NCBI GenBank assembly: GCA_016710765.1
Contig: JADJUJ010000031.1
Location: 1 to 57,907 of the forward strand
Direction of reading: 5' to 3'
DNA length: 57,907 nucleotides
DNA from: Lewinellaceae bacterium
GTDB taxonomy: Bacteria; Bacteroidota; Bacteroidia; Chitinophagales; Saprospiraceae
Shown here: piece by piece, positions 19,201-29,267 of the stretch
Position numbering within the stretch: the stretch's first letter is position 1
Layout of the letters: every line of letters begins with the position of its first letter
Position numbers and translations under genes: made by a program
The notes under the pieces: generated by a model
Told to the model about the DNA's origin: nothing
The model's input: the letters and a program-made list of their open reading frames with translations, nothing else
Databases searched by the model: none

Positions 19201-22093
19201 TCCCGCAAAGGAGGGTTTGCGGCGCGCCGGCATCTGCCGTTGGCGGCGTAACGGCCTCCTGCAAATTGACCATACTGGTTGCCGTACATCCCGTGAGGGT
19301 ATTGCTTACTGTCAGCAGATAATCGCCGGTTGATACCACTGTTGGTGTTAGTGTGGAATCTCCGGATACTATACCGTTGCCTGTACCAGCAAAGGTCCAG
19401 ACATAAATGAACTCAGCACCACTGGAAGCGTTTGCAGAGAGCTGGATTTGCGTGAGTGCACAGGTTAGTACACCCGGCGTATCAATGGCCACATCGGGCA
19501 AGTCTCCCAGGTACACGACGTTTAAAGTATCTGTGGCGGCACAACCATTGGTCGCATTGATTACGGTCAGCACGTAAGTGCCAGCCGTGCTGATTGGGGT
19601 TTGCAGCAGGGTATCGCCATTGCTCCATAAATAGGAAAAATCCGGCCCCTGGCTGCTGCCGCTGCCATTCAGGGTATCTGCCGGGTTGTTGCAATCGAGT
19701 AAAGGTGCGATACCGGCGTCTGCAATGGGGAAATTAGCATCTTGAGTGACAGTTACGGAATCGGAACTTGAACACAAATTGCTTAAATTGGTGATGGTCG
19801 CTGTGTAGGTTCCCGCGGCATTTACACTGGGCAAATAAGTATTTTGTCCGGAAACAAAACCCGGCCCACTGCTGCCACTTGCCGGCGAAAACACCCAGGA
19901 AACACTGTACCCGGATCCGCTGGAAGAGCCCGTAGCGTCCAGATCCACAGCGGATAGGTTGCAGTCCAACTGAGCCGGGGGCAAAATACTGGTCAGTGGT
20001 GACAAGGTATCCCACACAACGGTTACCGTTTCCGAGTTGGTACAACCGTTGCTGGCATCTGATATTAATAAACTGTATTCGCCTGCACTGCCCAAAACGG
20101 GTGTAAGGGTATTTGCGCCAGCCAAAATAGTGCCGTCAAAAGTCGACCAATTGTACGTTATTCCAGCCCCTGAAGCCGAGCCGGCAGCATCCAGCGTAAC
20201 AGTACTGGTACCACAATTCAGGGTTGGAATAGGCTGAGATACCAGAATCTCAGGCGGTGTTGTATTGGCATTTACATTAACGGTTGCCGTGGAGGTACAC
20301 CCATTCACGGTGTTGGTGATGGTCAGCACATAAATACCCTGGGCATCAACATTTATGTTTGCTCCGTCAGCCGGACCAACAATATTTCCCGTGGCGGTGC
20401 TCCACAGATAGGTATAAATAGCACCTGTACTGCTGCCCGCACTGTTCAGGTTCAAAGTACTCGTGGTACAATTCAGCGCCCCAGGAGCATCGGCTGCAGC
20501 CATCGTAACAGGAGCCGTATTGTTGGCATTCACGGCAACATTCACGGTCGCCGTACAACCACTGAGATCATTACTGACCAGCAGCGTATAGGTGCCGGCT
20601 GTATTCACCACGCAATTGTTTAAGGTGGTAGCACCCGATACAATGCCGGGTCCGGTCCAGAAATAACTGTAGTCACCACCAGTTGAACTTCCGCTCCCAT
20701 TTAAAGTCAGGTTGCTGTTCAGACAGGTCAGCAAACCGGGTGCACTGGCCACCGCCACCGCCGGGGTATTGTACTGGTTGACTGTGGCTGTGGCTGTAGC
20801 TGTACAACCACTGATGCTGTTGGTTACTTCGAGGGTATAGGTGCCGGGTTGGTTCACGGTTGGGTTAAGCGTACCATTTCCGGAAATGATGCCAAAGGAG
20901 GGATCCCAGTTGTAAGAAAAATTAGGCCCAACCGACGAACCCGCGCCGCTTAAACCAACAGTAAGATTGATACAGGTTAAATCGTCGTTTGCGGATGCCA
21001 CTGCATTGGCCACATTAGGATCGGGCAGTACATTAATGGTGGCCTCATCGGTACAAACACCATTGCCGGTGTCATATTCAACCGTGAGTGTATAGGCTCC
21101 AGGTTCATTTACAGTAACGTTGGGGGTGTTTTCGCCCGACAATATGCCGGGCCCAGTCCAGGAATAGGTATAACCCGGGCCGGATGAAGAAGCACTGCCG
21201 TTGAGGACAATACCGTTGGCCTGGGCACTGCAAGGCAGCACAATGGTGGCAGGTAAAACCGCATTTACAGAAGCCACCGAAACCGTCACCTGATCGGATA
21301 CGGTGCAAGCCTTCATCATAGAAATATCGTCCAGCGCAAAGTCGTCGCCAAAAAAACCGTTCCCGCTACCACTCACATCCAGGATACAAAGATTAGCACT
21401 GGTGGCTGCCCCGGAATACCAGGTGGCTGTAAACTGCTGCCAATTGCACAATCCGGAACTCACCGGAAAAGGAGCGCCCGCGTTCGAACCATTGACCGAG
21501 AACTGCATGACTGGCGGAGAAATCGGAGAACAGATGATCCAGGCACTGAGCAAATACCAGGAATTGGCCATGACGGGAATGGTCTGACACCAAATCGAGG
21601 AACTGGCAGCGCCGGTACCGTTGACCAGCATCATATTTCCCGTGCCATTGCCGTACGTATGATCGTCGCAGGGCGGGAACGTAGACAACACCAGGGCAGG
21701 GGAAGTAGTCAGCACATAGGTGCCCGGCGTAACGGGAAGCGGATTGTAGGCATAGGAACTTGTAAAACCCACATTGCCATCTTCGAAACCCGGGTTGTTC
21801 ACCAAATTTGGTGCTGAGGGGTCCTCCGCAGCGGCCGTGAGCGTATAAGTGATCGTACTGTTAACCGTGGCAGTTGGGGTCAACACCGTAGTTGAACTGA
21901 GCCCCGTTGGTGGTGCCCAGCGAAAATCAAGAAATGGTCCTGAAACGCTGCCCTCCAGCGTGGTGGTGCCCCCTGGGTTACACACCAGTTTGTCCGGACC
22001 AGCGCCCACACTGATCGGGCATTGACCCGGCAACTGGTTTTGCTGGAGTAAAAAAGAGAGCAACAACAGGGTAAAAAAGTACTGAATTCGCAT
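16250..22093 (-). CDS. Giant PKD-like repeat protein with gliding-motility-associated C-terminal domain
   Basis: About 1947 residues in one intact frame. The preferred start is ATG 22093 (MRIQYFFTLLLLSFLL), because the upstream in-frame ATG at 22117 would put eight charged residues before the signal peptide. After the signal peptide come an Ig-like segment (PDKLVCNPGGTTTLEGS) and a galactose-binding-like region (NLVNNPGFEDGN ... FALDDISMM). Then there are about 17 tandem modules of roughly 75-80 residues with consensus LxCxxxxxxLxGxGSSxGxxFxYxWSGPGivSG...P.v..aGxYTLxVTdxxNGCtata. The C-terminus VFVPNAFSPNNDGWNDEFV ... VFDRWGGLVFSS ... GWDGTAKGKALNPGVYVYWI is the gliding-motility-associated (type B) T9SS domain. 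The predicted role is a long, fibre-like surface adhesin exported by T9SS. Confidence 0.93.
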   Translation of the reverse strand: MRIQYFFTLLLLSFLLQQNQLPGQCPISVGAGPDKLVCNPGGTTTLEGSVSGPFLDFRWAPPTGLSSTTVLTPTATVNSTITYTLTAAAEDPSAPNLVNNPGFEDGNVGFTSSYAYNPLPVTPGTYVLTTSPALVLSTFPPCDDHTYGNGTGNMMLVNGTGAASSSIWCQTIPVMANSWYLLSAWIICSPISPPVMQFSVNGSNAGAPFPVSSGLCNWQQFTATWYSGAATSANLCILDVSGSGNGFFGDDFALDDISMMKACTVSDQVTVSVASVNAVLPATIVLPCSAQANGIVLNGSASSSGPGYTYSWTGPGILSGENTPNVTVNEPGAYTLTVEYDTGNGVCTDEATINVLPDPNVANAVASANDDLTCINLTVGLSGAGSSVGPNFSYNWDPSFGIISGNGTLNPTVNQPGTYTLEVTNSISGCTATATATVNQYNTPAVAVASAPGLLTCLNSNLTLNGSGSSTGGDYSYFWTGPGIVSGATTLNNCVVNTAGTYTLLVSNDLSGCTATVNVAVNANNTAPVTMAAADAPGALNCTTSTLNLNSAGSSTGAIYTYLWSTATGNIVGPADGANINVDAQGIYVLTITNTVNGCTSTATVNVNANTTPPEILVSQPIPTLNCGTSTVTLDAAGSASGAGITYNWSTFDGTILAGANTLTPVLGSAGEYSLLISDASNGCTNSETVTVVWDTLSPLTSILPPAQLDCNLSAVDLDATGSSSGSGYSVSWVFSPASGSSGPGFVSGQNTYLPSVNAAGTYTATITNLSNLCSSSDSVTVTQDANFPIADAGIAPLLDCNNPADTLNGSGSSQGPDFSYLWSNGDTLLQTPISTAGTYVLTVINATNGCAATDTLNVVYLGDLPDVAIDTPGVLTCALTQIQLSANASSGAEFIYVWTFAGTGNGIVSGDSTLTPTVVSTGDYLLTVSNTLTGCTATSMVNLQEAVTPPTADAGAPQTLLCGTVSAFLDGSASSTGANYSYVWTTINGNILQGDTTLMAEANAPGTYTLLVTDNTNGCTASDDVLLGIDASAPVADAGTAPSLTCSTTQVVLDGSNSSTGPSILYFWTTLDGTILSGENTTMPTVSDPGTYLLQVTNTSNNCQTIASVQVLDDTQAPLALAAAPQMLTCTQTSVSLDGSGSSVTGAVYQWSGPGILSGANGLAPVVNSPGIYTLTVTDQTNGCTATATATVSTNTTLPAANAISTQDLTCIVLQAGLDGTGSSTGASFIYQWSGPGVVSGANSLMPVVDASGLYTLIVTDQGNGCTTTATAMVMANLNPPTAMAAAPQPLNCVTLQTTLSGNGSSAGANFTYNWSGPGLVSGALTLAPVVNAPGNYTLTITDITNGCTAVAMVNLANQNTPPVAMASSAQPITCAQALVDVSGAGSSAGNNFQYAWSGPGLVSGGNTLMPMVDAAGTYTLLVTDQSNGCTAVATSLVAIDTVAPIAQAASGQMLNCTVAQITLSGAGSSSGPGFQYAWTGPAILSGANTLSPVVSAAGVYTLLVTNQMNGCASTASTVAQSDGSNVTVIVAAPDSLSCAISQISLDATASTSGPGFSYQWTTSTGAFVSGQTSLTPSVSTAGVYTLLITNNQNGCTGTAQVTVGSNAILPDIQAEPSLSINCDSTSISLQSSSSTPGALFDWTTLDGNLLSGQNGPNPVINAVGTYTLVVTHPVSGCTASATVSVNSVNVDFPVATSTAPDCSSPLGSILFSGGWNGQLPFLYSVDNGLNFQQDSLFENLSPGIYQGLVQDGGGCEQNFSLEIPNFTAISVALPGTVTIDLGQVFALEPLLNIAATDIAAVQWSPGTGLSCTDCLRPNASPESDVTYTIVVSDVNGCSATASVDVVVNVPSEVFVPNAFSPNNDGWNDEFVVGTDLPLTQFEMQVFDRWGGLVFSSKDSAKGWDGTAKGKALNPGVYVYWIQLEYIDGKGVMQQKLVEGDVLLVR

Positions 22094-22324
22094 AGTAGTT
22101 GATTTTTCGCCTCGCAAAATAAGCTGAGCACGATGGTATTTGTTGCAAAAAATGCCATGATCAAAGAAAAAAAATGATCACGACAAATAGAAGTATGGTA
22201 GCAAGATTAGTTGAATTACTGACAATAATCATACGTTATCATTATTTGAATCATTTCAAAAACGACTTGTATCATACGCTTCCATTATATAATCAGACAA
22301 ATTTGTTGCCTTAACTTGTTAATT

Positions 22325-23472
22325 ATGAAATCGATATACTTGGCCTTTACCTACTTGATTTTTTCAGCACCCATCCATGCCCAAATCGTCCCCGCCCCCA
22401 AAGCCGACATTGCCATCAGCATTGTTTCTACCCCTAAAATGCTACCAGCCAACCATATGGGGTCTATTTCAACAGTAGTGGAAATTGATGTAAAAGGTCC
22501 AATTGATTCCCGAAACATAGCCCTCGACCTTGTTTTATCAAAAGACAACAAGTTCCCCTACCCTCCCCCCTATGCAGTATATTCCGAGACATTTCGTGAA
22601 GACGCTTTGTTGAAAGGCGGTCGGACATTTATTGAACTCAAACCCGGCAAACAAAAGATTAAACTCAGTGGAGTTATGCCGGCATCCACAACCCCTGGGA
22701 ATTACTTTTTGATTGCCATTGCCGATGCAGGCAACCGAATGCCAGAATCTGTCGAAAGCAATAATATTGCGGCAGCCCCCATAACCATTTATGATCCCGA
22801 TGAATTACAGACCTGGGCAGGCCAAAGTACTACATCCATGATTGAAGTGCTGCGCGAACTGAATGAAAAACCGGGACTGGAAGCCATGTCCTTCAGCATG
22901 CATGCGGTAGACAAGGAGCCCTTTTTTAATTTGATACTTCTTCGCAACCATTCCGAAAATGGTATAGAAGGACATTGGAACTCAAAAATCTTTGAGACAC
23001 CCGATGAGGTGGTCCGGTTTATCAACGCCGATAAAGTCGGGGACCAATATATTTCCGAATTTGACATCAGTGCCGGCCTGTTCCAAAATAAGAACATATA
23101 CTGGGTGCTCTACCGCTTATCAGATAAAATTACCGACAATCATATTGGATGGAAATTGGCCACTGATGTTCATGACCTCATCGCCTATGCCGGGGGCTAC
23201 AGCCCTATTACCACAACATTGACCGTTTGTGGCTTACCGCATATTCCATCGAGAAAGGTGCGGCATTCGTACTGTTCTACCAAAGGACACCTGATGACAT
23301 TTGTTGTACACTTTGGTTTCTGGAACATTTTACCAACGAGAAAGAACTCTATACCTGGCTAAACGGGGATAATCCCTTAAAGGAATTCAGCCATAAAGCC
23401 AGTATCGCTGCTGTAAACTATCCAAGCGGCATTGTTTACTACGTATTAATTGCAAAAGAAGTTCAACAATGA
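22325..23472 (+). CDS. Secreted protein with CARDB-like N-terminal domain (one frameshift)
   Basis: ATG 22325 begins a signal peptide ending APIHAQ. Residues of about 25-150 look like a CARDB/Ig-like domain: ISIVSTPKMLPANHMGSISTVVEIDVKG, and GNYFLIAIADAGNRMPESVESNNIA (the 'ESxExNN' end is typical). The second half (about 160-380) is unique: WAGQSTTSMIEVLREL, IYWVLYRLSDKITDNHIGWK. The frame changes near 23225, so the protein goes on as YYHNIDRLWLTAYSIEKGAAF to TGA at 23472. I recognise no family for the second half. It is the first gene of a compact run with 24 bases to the next gene, suggesting an operon with the large secreted protein and the vitellogenin-like lipoprotein. Confidence 0.75.
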
Positions 23473-23496
23473 TTTTTCATTTTTCAACTACAAGCC

Positions 23497-26400
23497 ATGA
23501 AACGGCACCATCTCCTCCTGTCCCTGTTCCTGCCTTGGATTGGATGGTTTTTCTGGCTACAAAACCAGATGACCCAACAAGCGGCAACAGAGGAATCGTC
23601 CATTGTTTCCAGTGGAGGTTTCAACCTGCTACAACAGAAATATTTTGAAATTTTACCGGGCCAAAGCGCCGAATTGAAATTTCCCCTGCCAGTCACATCC
23701 AGGCTCCGGTTTACCTCAACTCCCTCCAAAACCAGCGTTTCCTATACTTACATGCTTTTTGAACCAAGCCAACTGGGGTACTGCCTGCGCAAAGATGCCA
23801 GCGGCCCTGCTTCGGCCGATTACCCGTTGGCACAACAAGGACAGGGCTGGAGACTGGTTATAAAAAACCGGGATCCGCTTCAAAAACTAAGTATAACGCT
23901 GAGCATCGCAGCAGGCGCCATTCAAGCGGCCAGCGAAACCCAAACCACTATCCTGCCTCCGGGGGAAATAGAGCGCAGTTTTATGCTAGGCCGCCCCAAC
24001 TACCTGGACACCATTCAGCTGCCCAGCCTAACCAGCGGCCAGTTGACGGCTACTGCTACCTGGACCGGAAGCATCCGGGAGATCAACCTGGCATTGATCA
24101 CTCCCGACGGTCGAATGCTCCGCGAAACCAAAGGGAATACTCCCCTGACATTGCAAGCGGTAATTCCTTCCAACCCAGGGCCTGGCTGGTACCTTAAACT
24201 GTACAGTACACCCCCAAGCAATCCAAATATCATCGCATCTTGCAAGGGAAAAATCAAAATAAGCCTGCCCACTACAGCCTCGGCACCAGTTTTATATGGG
24301 CTGCAAGGCACCGAGGGCGACAATTGCGGCCCCTATGTTTCCCAGAAAAAAATCTGGTGGGCCGAACGATCCGTAAATGACCCCAATGCTGTCAGGCTCC
24401 GGAGTTCAACCCAAAAATTTGCCACCAGGGCAAAAACACTTACTTCAGGAACACAATTCGATGCACGCAAATCCATAACAGCAGAATCACCCAGGCCAAT
24501 CCCCAACGCTGGTTTCCCGGTCGAAGCCCGAGCTGCCATTTACAATACCAGAAAATTCCCGGACGACTATAAGTCAGAACTCAGGATCGCCAATGCGCCC
24601 TCCCCTGAATCAAAAATTAGGGTCCGGATCGGCGATAAATATTATGGAGAAAACATCAGCGTCCGGGAATACTTGGATACATTGCGCAGACTTGAAAGCT
24701 CCCTCAACAAACTGGGTTATTCCCTCGCTGATTCCCCAAGCGACAAAAGGAATAAAATGGAAAAGTTGCACATCGCGCATTTGCAAAGGGACTCGGCTCT
24801 GAGTGACCGATCCAATAAAATGACCGAGGCGCTGAGGTCTACGAACCAGTTCAGGGATCTCCCGGACAAAAGGCAAATCCTTCAAAAAATCAGACGCGAA
24901 CAGCAGCGAACTACACAGCGAAAGGAAGCCTTGAACAGAATGTTTCCCCGCCCCAGCGGGCCCGTAATAAGAAACGCAAATCCAAACGACACCTATTTCT
25001 ACCACTTCAGCAATGGCGATTCCAAATTGCTGGGCAGCAAAGATCTGTTTGCAGTATCTTATGAGATGATGCAGGAGAACCAGGGTGATAAAGATCTTGG
25101 GGTAACCGCCAGCAATTTCGGGAACTTGAAAATTTACATTTTCTCTGCCGATATTACCATCATGGGTTTTAATTCCCGGGTTTTGGCTCCCAACGACGAA
25201 CAAGCCCTCCGCTGTGTGAACCAAATCACGCTATTGGGTCAGGACATTCAGCCAGGCAGCCCCGGTCCGCTTGTAAGTGGCAGGCAAAGCGAGTTTAATT
25301 CCGATAAATCCATCGACTACAATTACGCATCCTACTTTGCTGTCGGCCCCTTTGTCGTTTCCGTCAGGGCTGGCTCGTATGTCAGTGCAGGTGTAAATAC
25401 AAGTGTTTTCGCCCTGCCATTCTATGCTGAAAACAGACTCGGAGCCCTACATCCTTGCCGAGGCGTACGCTGAAGCGGGCATAGGCATTTATATAGTAGA
25501 GGTGGGCGTAACTTGCAATCTGACCTTAATGGATCTCAGTGCGCGGTTCTATTGTTTGTCTGCCGTCAACGATGCCACCCAAAAATTTGAGTTCGAGTAC
25601 GGAATCACCAACAGCATCAATGCATTGTCTGGTTCTCTGGATGTTTATATCAAACTCGATTTGTTTTTCACTTCCCATAAGTGGACATGGGAACTGTTCA
25701 ATTGGACGGGACTTACCTATAACCTCGGTTTCATCGGCAAAATTCCGGGAAGGATTACCGCCAATGTGGATGAAACCGGCCCCGTATCGGTTATAATTAA
25801 TGAAAACCTGGTCGGAGCATCTGCTAAAATCAACGAATGGTTGCCCAGCACCGGCCATACCCTGGCCAACATTATCCACGCCAAGGAAAATGAAAAAGGT
25901 AGCCTGACTTATTTCAACGATTCCATTTACTATTTCCACGTTGTACCTACTGTTAACATGGGTAATCTGGTGTATGTCCAGAAAATAGGTAAAGATGCCA
26001 TCGCAAGTTCCGACAAATGGCAGTGGGAAACCGAAACGGAAATGTTGAAATATAAAATCGTACCAACTTCAACGGATGCCACGCCGGGAAGGGTGTTGGG
26101 TAGTTGTGTTTACGATAACTATCTGTACGTATTTTACACCGTGCTTGGAATGAAAGGAGACTCCAGCATCAGTTATACTACCCTCGATACAGATGGGAAC
26201 TGGAGCCCCAACCAGATGTTCAGAACCGGACTCCAGTTTAAACCCGCCGCCTTTGCCGCAGTTCCAGTCAAGAACGGAATTGTAATTTACCTGGTACAAC
26301 AAAACGGCGAACTGACCAGATTCATCGGAAACGATAAAAAACCTTTCCAATCCGGTCAGATGGACTGGAGCTACGATTACACCAAACTGGCAACCGGCGT

Positions 26401-27307
26401 GGCTGATGTATCAGTGGTAGTTGATCCAAACGAAATTCAAACAACAAAACTGCAGGTTTTCCTCCTGAACAAAACGAGCCGAGCCGTGTACGAACTGGGC
26501 GGTTCCACCATTCCAACGCTTAAGTCGATTAAATCCATCAGTACCTTGTATTTCGACAACGACCTTTATTTGTTTTACATCACTGATGATGACACCATCC
26601 GGTACCAGATGAGAGATTTTCTTGGTAAATGGGACAACGTAAAATCAACCAAAAAGGTCAGCAATGCGCACCATGCCTCCTGGATAAACGTATCCCCCAC
26701 CCCGCTTGGAATATTCATGATCAAGTACGACAACGGAATGAACCACGGCCTTCCGTACTGGATGAATTACAGAACAAAAGGGTTTGCGTTTTTCAGCGAA
26801 CCGGATTACAAAGGCAAAATACTGGCCGAGTATTATTTCCCAAATGTATCGCAGATAGATCCGGACATCGTGGCCAAAACCAAATCGGTCAGGCTGCCCG
26901 TTGGCTGGCGGGCCCTTACCTTTGCCGGCCGAAGCTACAACCACGATGGCAGGGACGCGGTACTCATACCGGGAAACATTGCTGACGTAAAAAATTCCGG
27001 TCTGCAATTCAAATTCCTTTCTTTCCAGATATACCGGGATCAGGTGCGTTTACCCGACGCTTTAAAGTATATCGTACTGTATGAAGGACCAGAATTTAAA
27101 GGAAACTACTTAGAGATAAAAGAAAAGCAAAAAAACTTTGGCACAAGTCCTTTTGAAGCCCGGTCCATTTACATTCCATACCGGACCACTTTCAGGGTTG
27201 TATACCCGGCCGGCTGGTCAAATAACATTGAAGAAATGAAACAAAGCTGGAATGGCTCGGATGGCAAGGCAAGGAAAATTCAGAAAATCGAAAAACTGAG
27301 CGATTGA
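23497..27307 (+). CDS. Large secreted protein, beta-propeller-like middle and beta/gamma-crystallin-like end (one frameshift)
   Basis: About 1270 residues. A signal peptide or anchor (LLLSLFLPWIGWFFWL) is followed by a pre-peptidase-like beta domain (PGQSAELKFPLPVTSRLRF; WYLKLYSTPPSN). A charged helical stretch follows (about 365-480, rich in Lys, Arg and Glu). Then comes a hydrophobic region around GPFVVSVRAGSYVSAGV ... EAGIGIYIVEVGVTCNL. After the shift near 25430 there are repeated beta segments (WSPNQMFRTG; DNDLYLFYITDDDTIRYQMRD) that look like a propeller. The last 170 residues contain two beta/gamma-crystallin-like motifs: FFSEPDYKGKILAEYYFPNV and VLYEGPEFKGNYLEIKEKQ. Crystallin motifs in microbes often bind Ca2+. 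The stop overlaps the next ATG by one base (TGATG), so the two are translationally coupled. No enzyme motif is seen. Substrate or partner unknown. Confidence 0.75.
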
Positions 27308-29169
27308 TGTATTCGGAAAAATTGTTCCTGGTGGCCAGTTGTTGCTGGTTGCTTTCGGTCGCCGCCTGTCACAAGCAGGATGGCGACCGAAAGCCTGCCT
27401 TTTTTAAAAACGGCGCATCCATGACCTATGCGTTCATCTACCGCAGCGATGCCAGTTTTGTCATCGATGGTTTATCCGGAATGGACAAAAAGCAGGACCC
27501 CTCCATCACCGAACTGAACACCTTCGTCGGTGGGTATGTGGAAATCCAATCGCTCGGGAAATTCGATTCCATGCAAATAGTGCGGCTTGCATTTCGCGAC
27601 GTTTATTGTAACATTTCACAAAATGGTCAGCCGCTGGGACGGGCAGCCGAAAAAATCAGCCAGGGACTTCAGCATCACTTTTATCTGGAATACCAGCCTT
27701 CAGGGCGACTGGCCCATTTGATTTTTGCACCCGAAATGCCGGGCGAAGCCCAAAATTACGCCGCCGCCATTACCGCTCCATTGCAGTTCTCGACCTGCCT
27801 TGCTACTTCGTGCGACAGTATTTGGGAGGCCATCGAGGACGACCAATACGGCGCCTGCCTGGTTCAGTACCGCCAAAACCCCAGATCTTTCCAATCAGCC
27901 ATTGTAAAAAACAAACTGGGGTATTCCGATTCTAATCAGTCCGACATGTCCTACGAATATTATCCGGCATCAGTCAGCAGGCTGAAGCTCCGATCCGATG
28001 GTTGTTCCATTGATTCTTGCTGGTCGGAGGAGGAGGTTCGTACTTTCTTGAACCAACAGCAATGCGGCAGTGCCAACTCCGGGCTTTCTTTCGTTTTGAA
28101 CAACAGCCGCACATTGGACAAAGCAGAAATAAAACGTTTGCGCGATGCATATCTTGCATTAAAAACATCCGAACCCGCTTTGAGGCTTTTTGAAGTAAGT
28201 GCACTTTCCAGCAATGCTGCTATAGCTGTTCAGACTCTTGGCAATGACCAGCTACAAAATGTTTTTCTTTATCTGAAAAATCTGGATACCCAGGGCAAAA
28301 AGGAAAGAACGCTGGCTTTTCTTAAATGCCGGGCGCTCCTCACGCTTCAACCCTTTGCGGCTGATTCGCTGGTCCGCTTGTTCAAGGGCACTTCCTTGCG
28401 TACACCATCGATGGTGACCCTTGTGGATGCAATGGCTTCCGCCGGCACCCCTGCTGCACAAATAGCCCTGTTGCACATGCTGGAACAACGAACGGGCGAT
28501 AGCTACGACTGCTTTGAACTGCTGGAGGTTCTGTCCAAAATAGAAAAACCCCGGCAGGAAGTGCTCCGGTTTCTGGAAAAGACAATTCGGGAACATCCCG
28601 ACGAATACTTGCAGGAAAAGGCATGTTTGTCGCTTGGCACCCTGGCCTGGCGGCTCCGCGATACCCGGCCTGAAGCAGGAAAAAAGGCTGCAGCATTCCT
28701 TAAAACCCAACTGGATCTGAAAAACACATTGGAAAGCAAAACCAGCCTGATACTGGCATTGGGCAATACCGGACATGCATCCATCGACCCCTGGATGCGG
28801 GCGATTGTGTCGGACACCCTGCTGGATTTGCAACTGCGGCAAACAGCACTCTGGGCCATGCGGTTGCTCAGCCAGGAGGATACGGATACGTATCTTTTAT
28901 CCATAGCAGGAAACACGGCGAGTCCGCTTCGCGCCACCGCATTTAAAGTTATCAACAGTCGGCCGGCCTCCCGGCAGCAGGCCATACAACTGGCCGATAT
29001 GTACAAGCGCGAAGACAATACCGACATCAGACATCTTATCTTGATTTCTTTTCGCCGGTACTTTGCGGCCTACCCGGAAATCAGCAACGCACTGTTGCTA
29101 TCCGCCCTGAATGATCCCAATGCGGAAATACAAAAAACAGCCGGACTTCTGTTGCAGGAGTTCCAATGA
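27307..29169 (+). CDS. Lipoprotein resembling the vitellogenin/MTP N-terminal (large lipid transfer protein) module
   Basis: 620 residues. ATG 27307 overlaps the previous stop. The signal peptide ends in lipobox VAAC (Cys21), so a lipoprotein is predicted. Residues of about 30-290 are beta-rich with features of the lipovitellin N-sheet/barrel: ASMTYAFIYRSDASF, VRLAFRDVYCNIS, EDDQYGACLVQYRQNPRSF (paired Cys around 165-185), SVSRLKLRSDGCSIDSCW. Residues 290-620 are all helical: LVDAMASAGTPAAQIALLHM, EVLRFLEKTIREHPDEYLQE, LGTLAWRLRDTRPEAGKKA, LALGNTGH. Order and wording resemble the alpha-helical horseshoe of vitellogenin, apolipoprotein B and MTP; a plain HEAT-repeat protein is the alternative. 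If correct, it binds or carries lipid at the envelope. The family call is from memory of these proteins and needs a profile search. Confidence 0.65.
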   Translation: MYSEKLFLVASCCWLLSVAACHKQDGDRKPAFFKNGASMTYAFIYRSDASFVIDGLSGMDKKQDPSITELNTFVGGYVEIQSLGKFDSMQIVRLAFRDVYCNISQNGQPLGRAAEKISQGLQHHFYLEYQPSGRLAHLIFAPEMPGEAQNYAAAITAPLQFSTCLATSCDSIWEAIEDDQYGACLVQYRQNPRSFQSAIVKNKLGYSDSNQSDMSYEYYPASVSRLKLRSDGCSIDSCWSEEEVRTFLNQQQCGSANSGLSFVLNNSRTLDKAEIKRLRDAYLALKTSEPALRLFEVSALSSNAAIAVQTLGNDQLQNVFLYLKNLDTQGKKERTLAFLKCRALLTLQPFAADSLVRLFKGTSLRTPSMVTLVDAMASAGTPAAQIALLHMLEQRTGDSYDCFELLEVLSKIEKPRQEVLRFLEKTIREHPDEYLQEKACLSLGTLAWRLRDTRPEAGKKAAAFLKTQLDLKNTLESKTSLILALGNTGHASIDPWMRAIVSDTLLDLQLRQTALWAMRLLSQEDTDTYLLSIAGNTASPLRATAFKVINSRPASRQQAIQLADMYKREDNTDIRHLILISFRRYFAAYPEISNALLLSALNDPNAEIQKTAGLLLQEFQ

Positions 29170-29267
29170 CCGGCTGTGTTTCAAAAAAATCCGCGCCGCG
29201 CTGTTCACACTTCCCCACCCTCCCGACATCAAGTGAAACCATATCTTTTCACCAAAACCACTTGATT

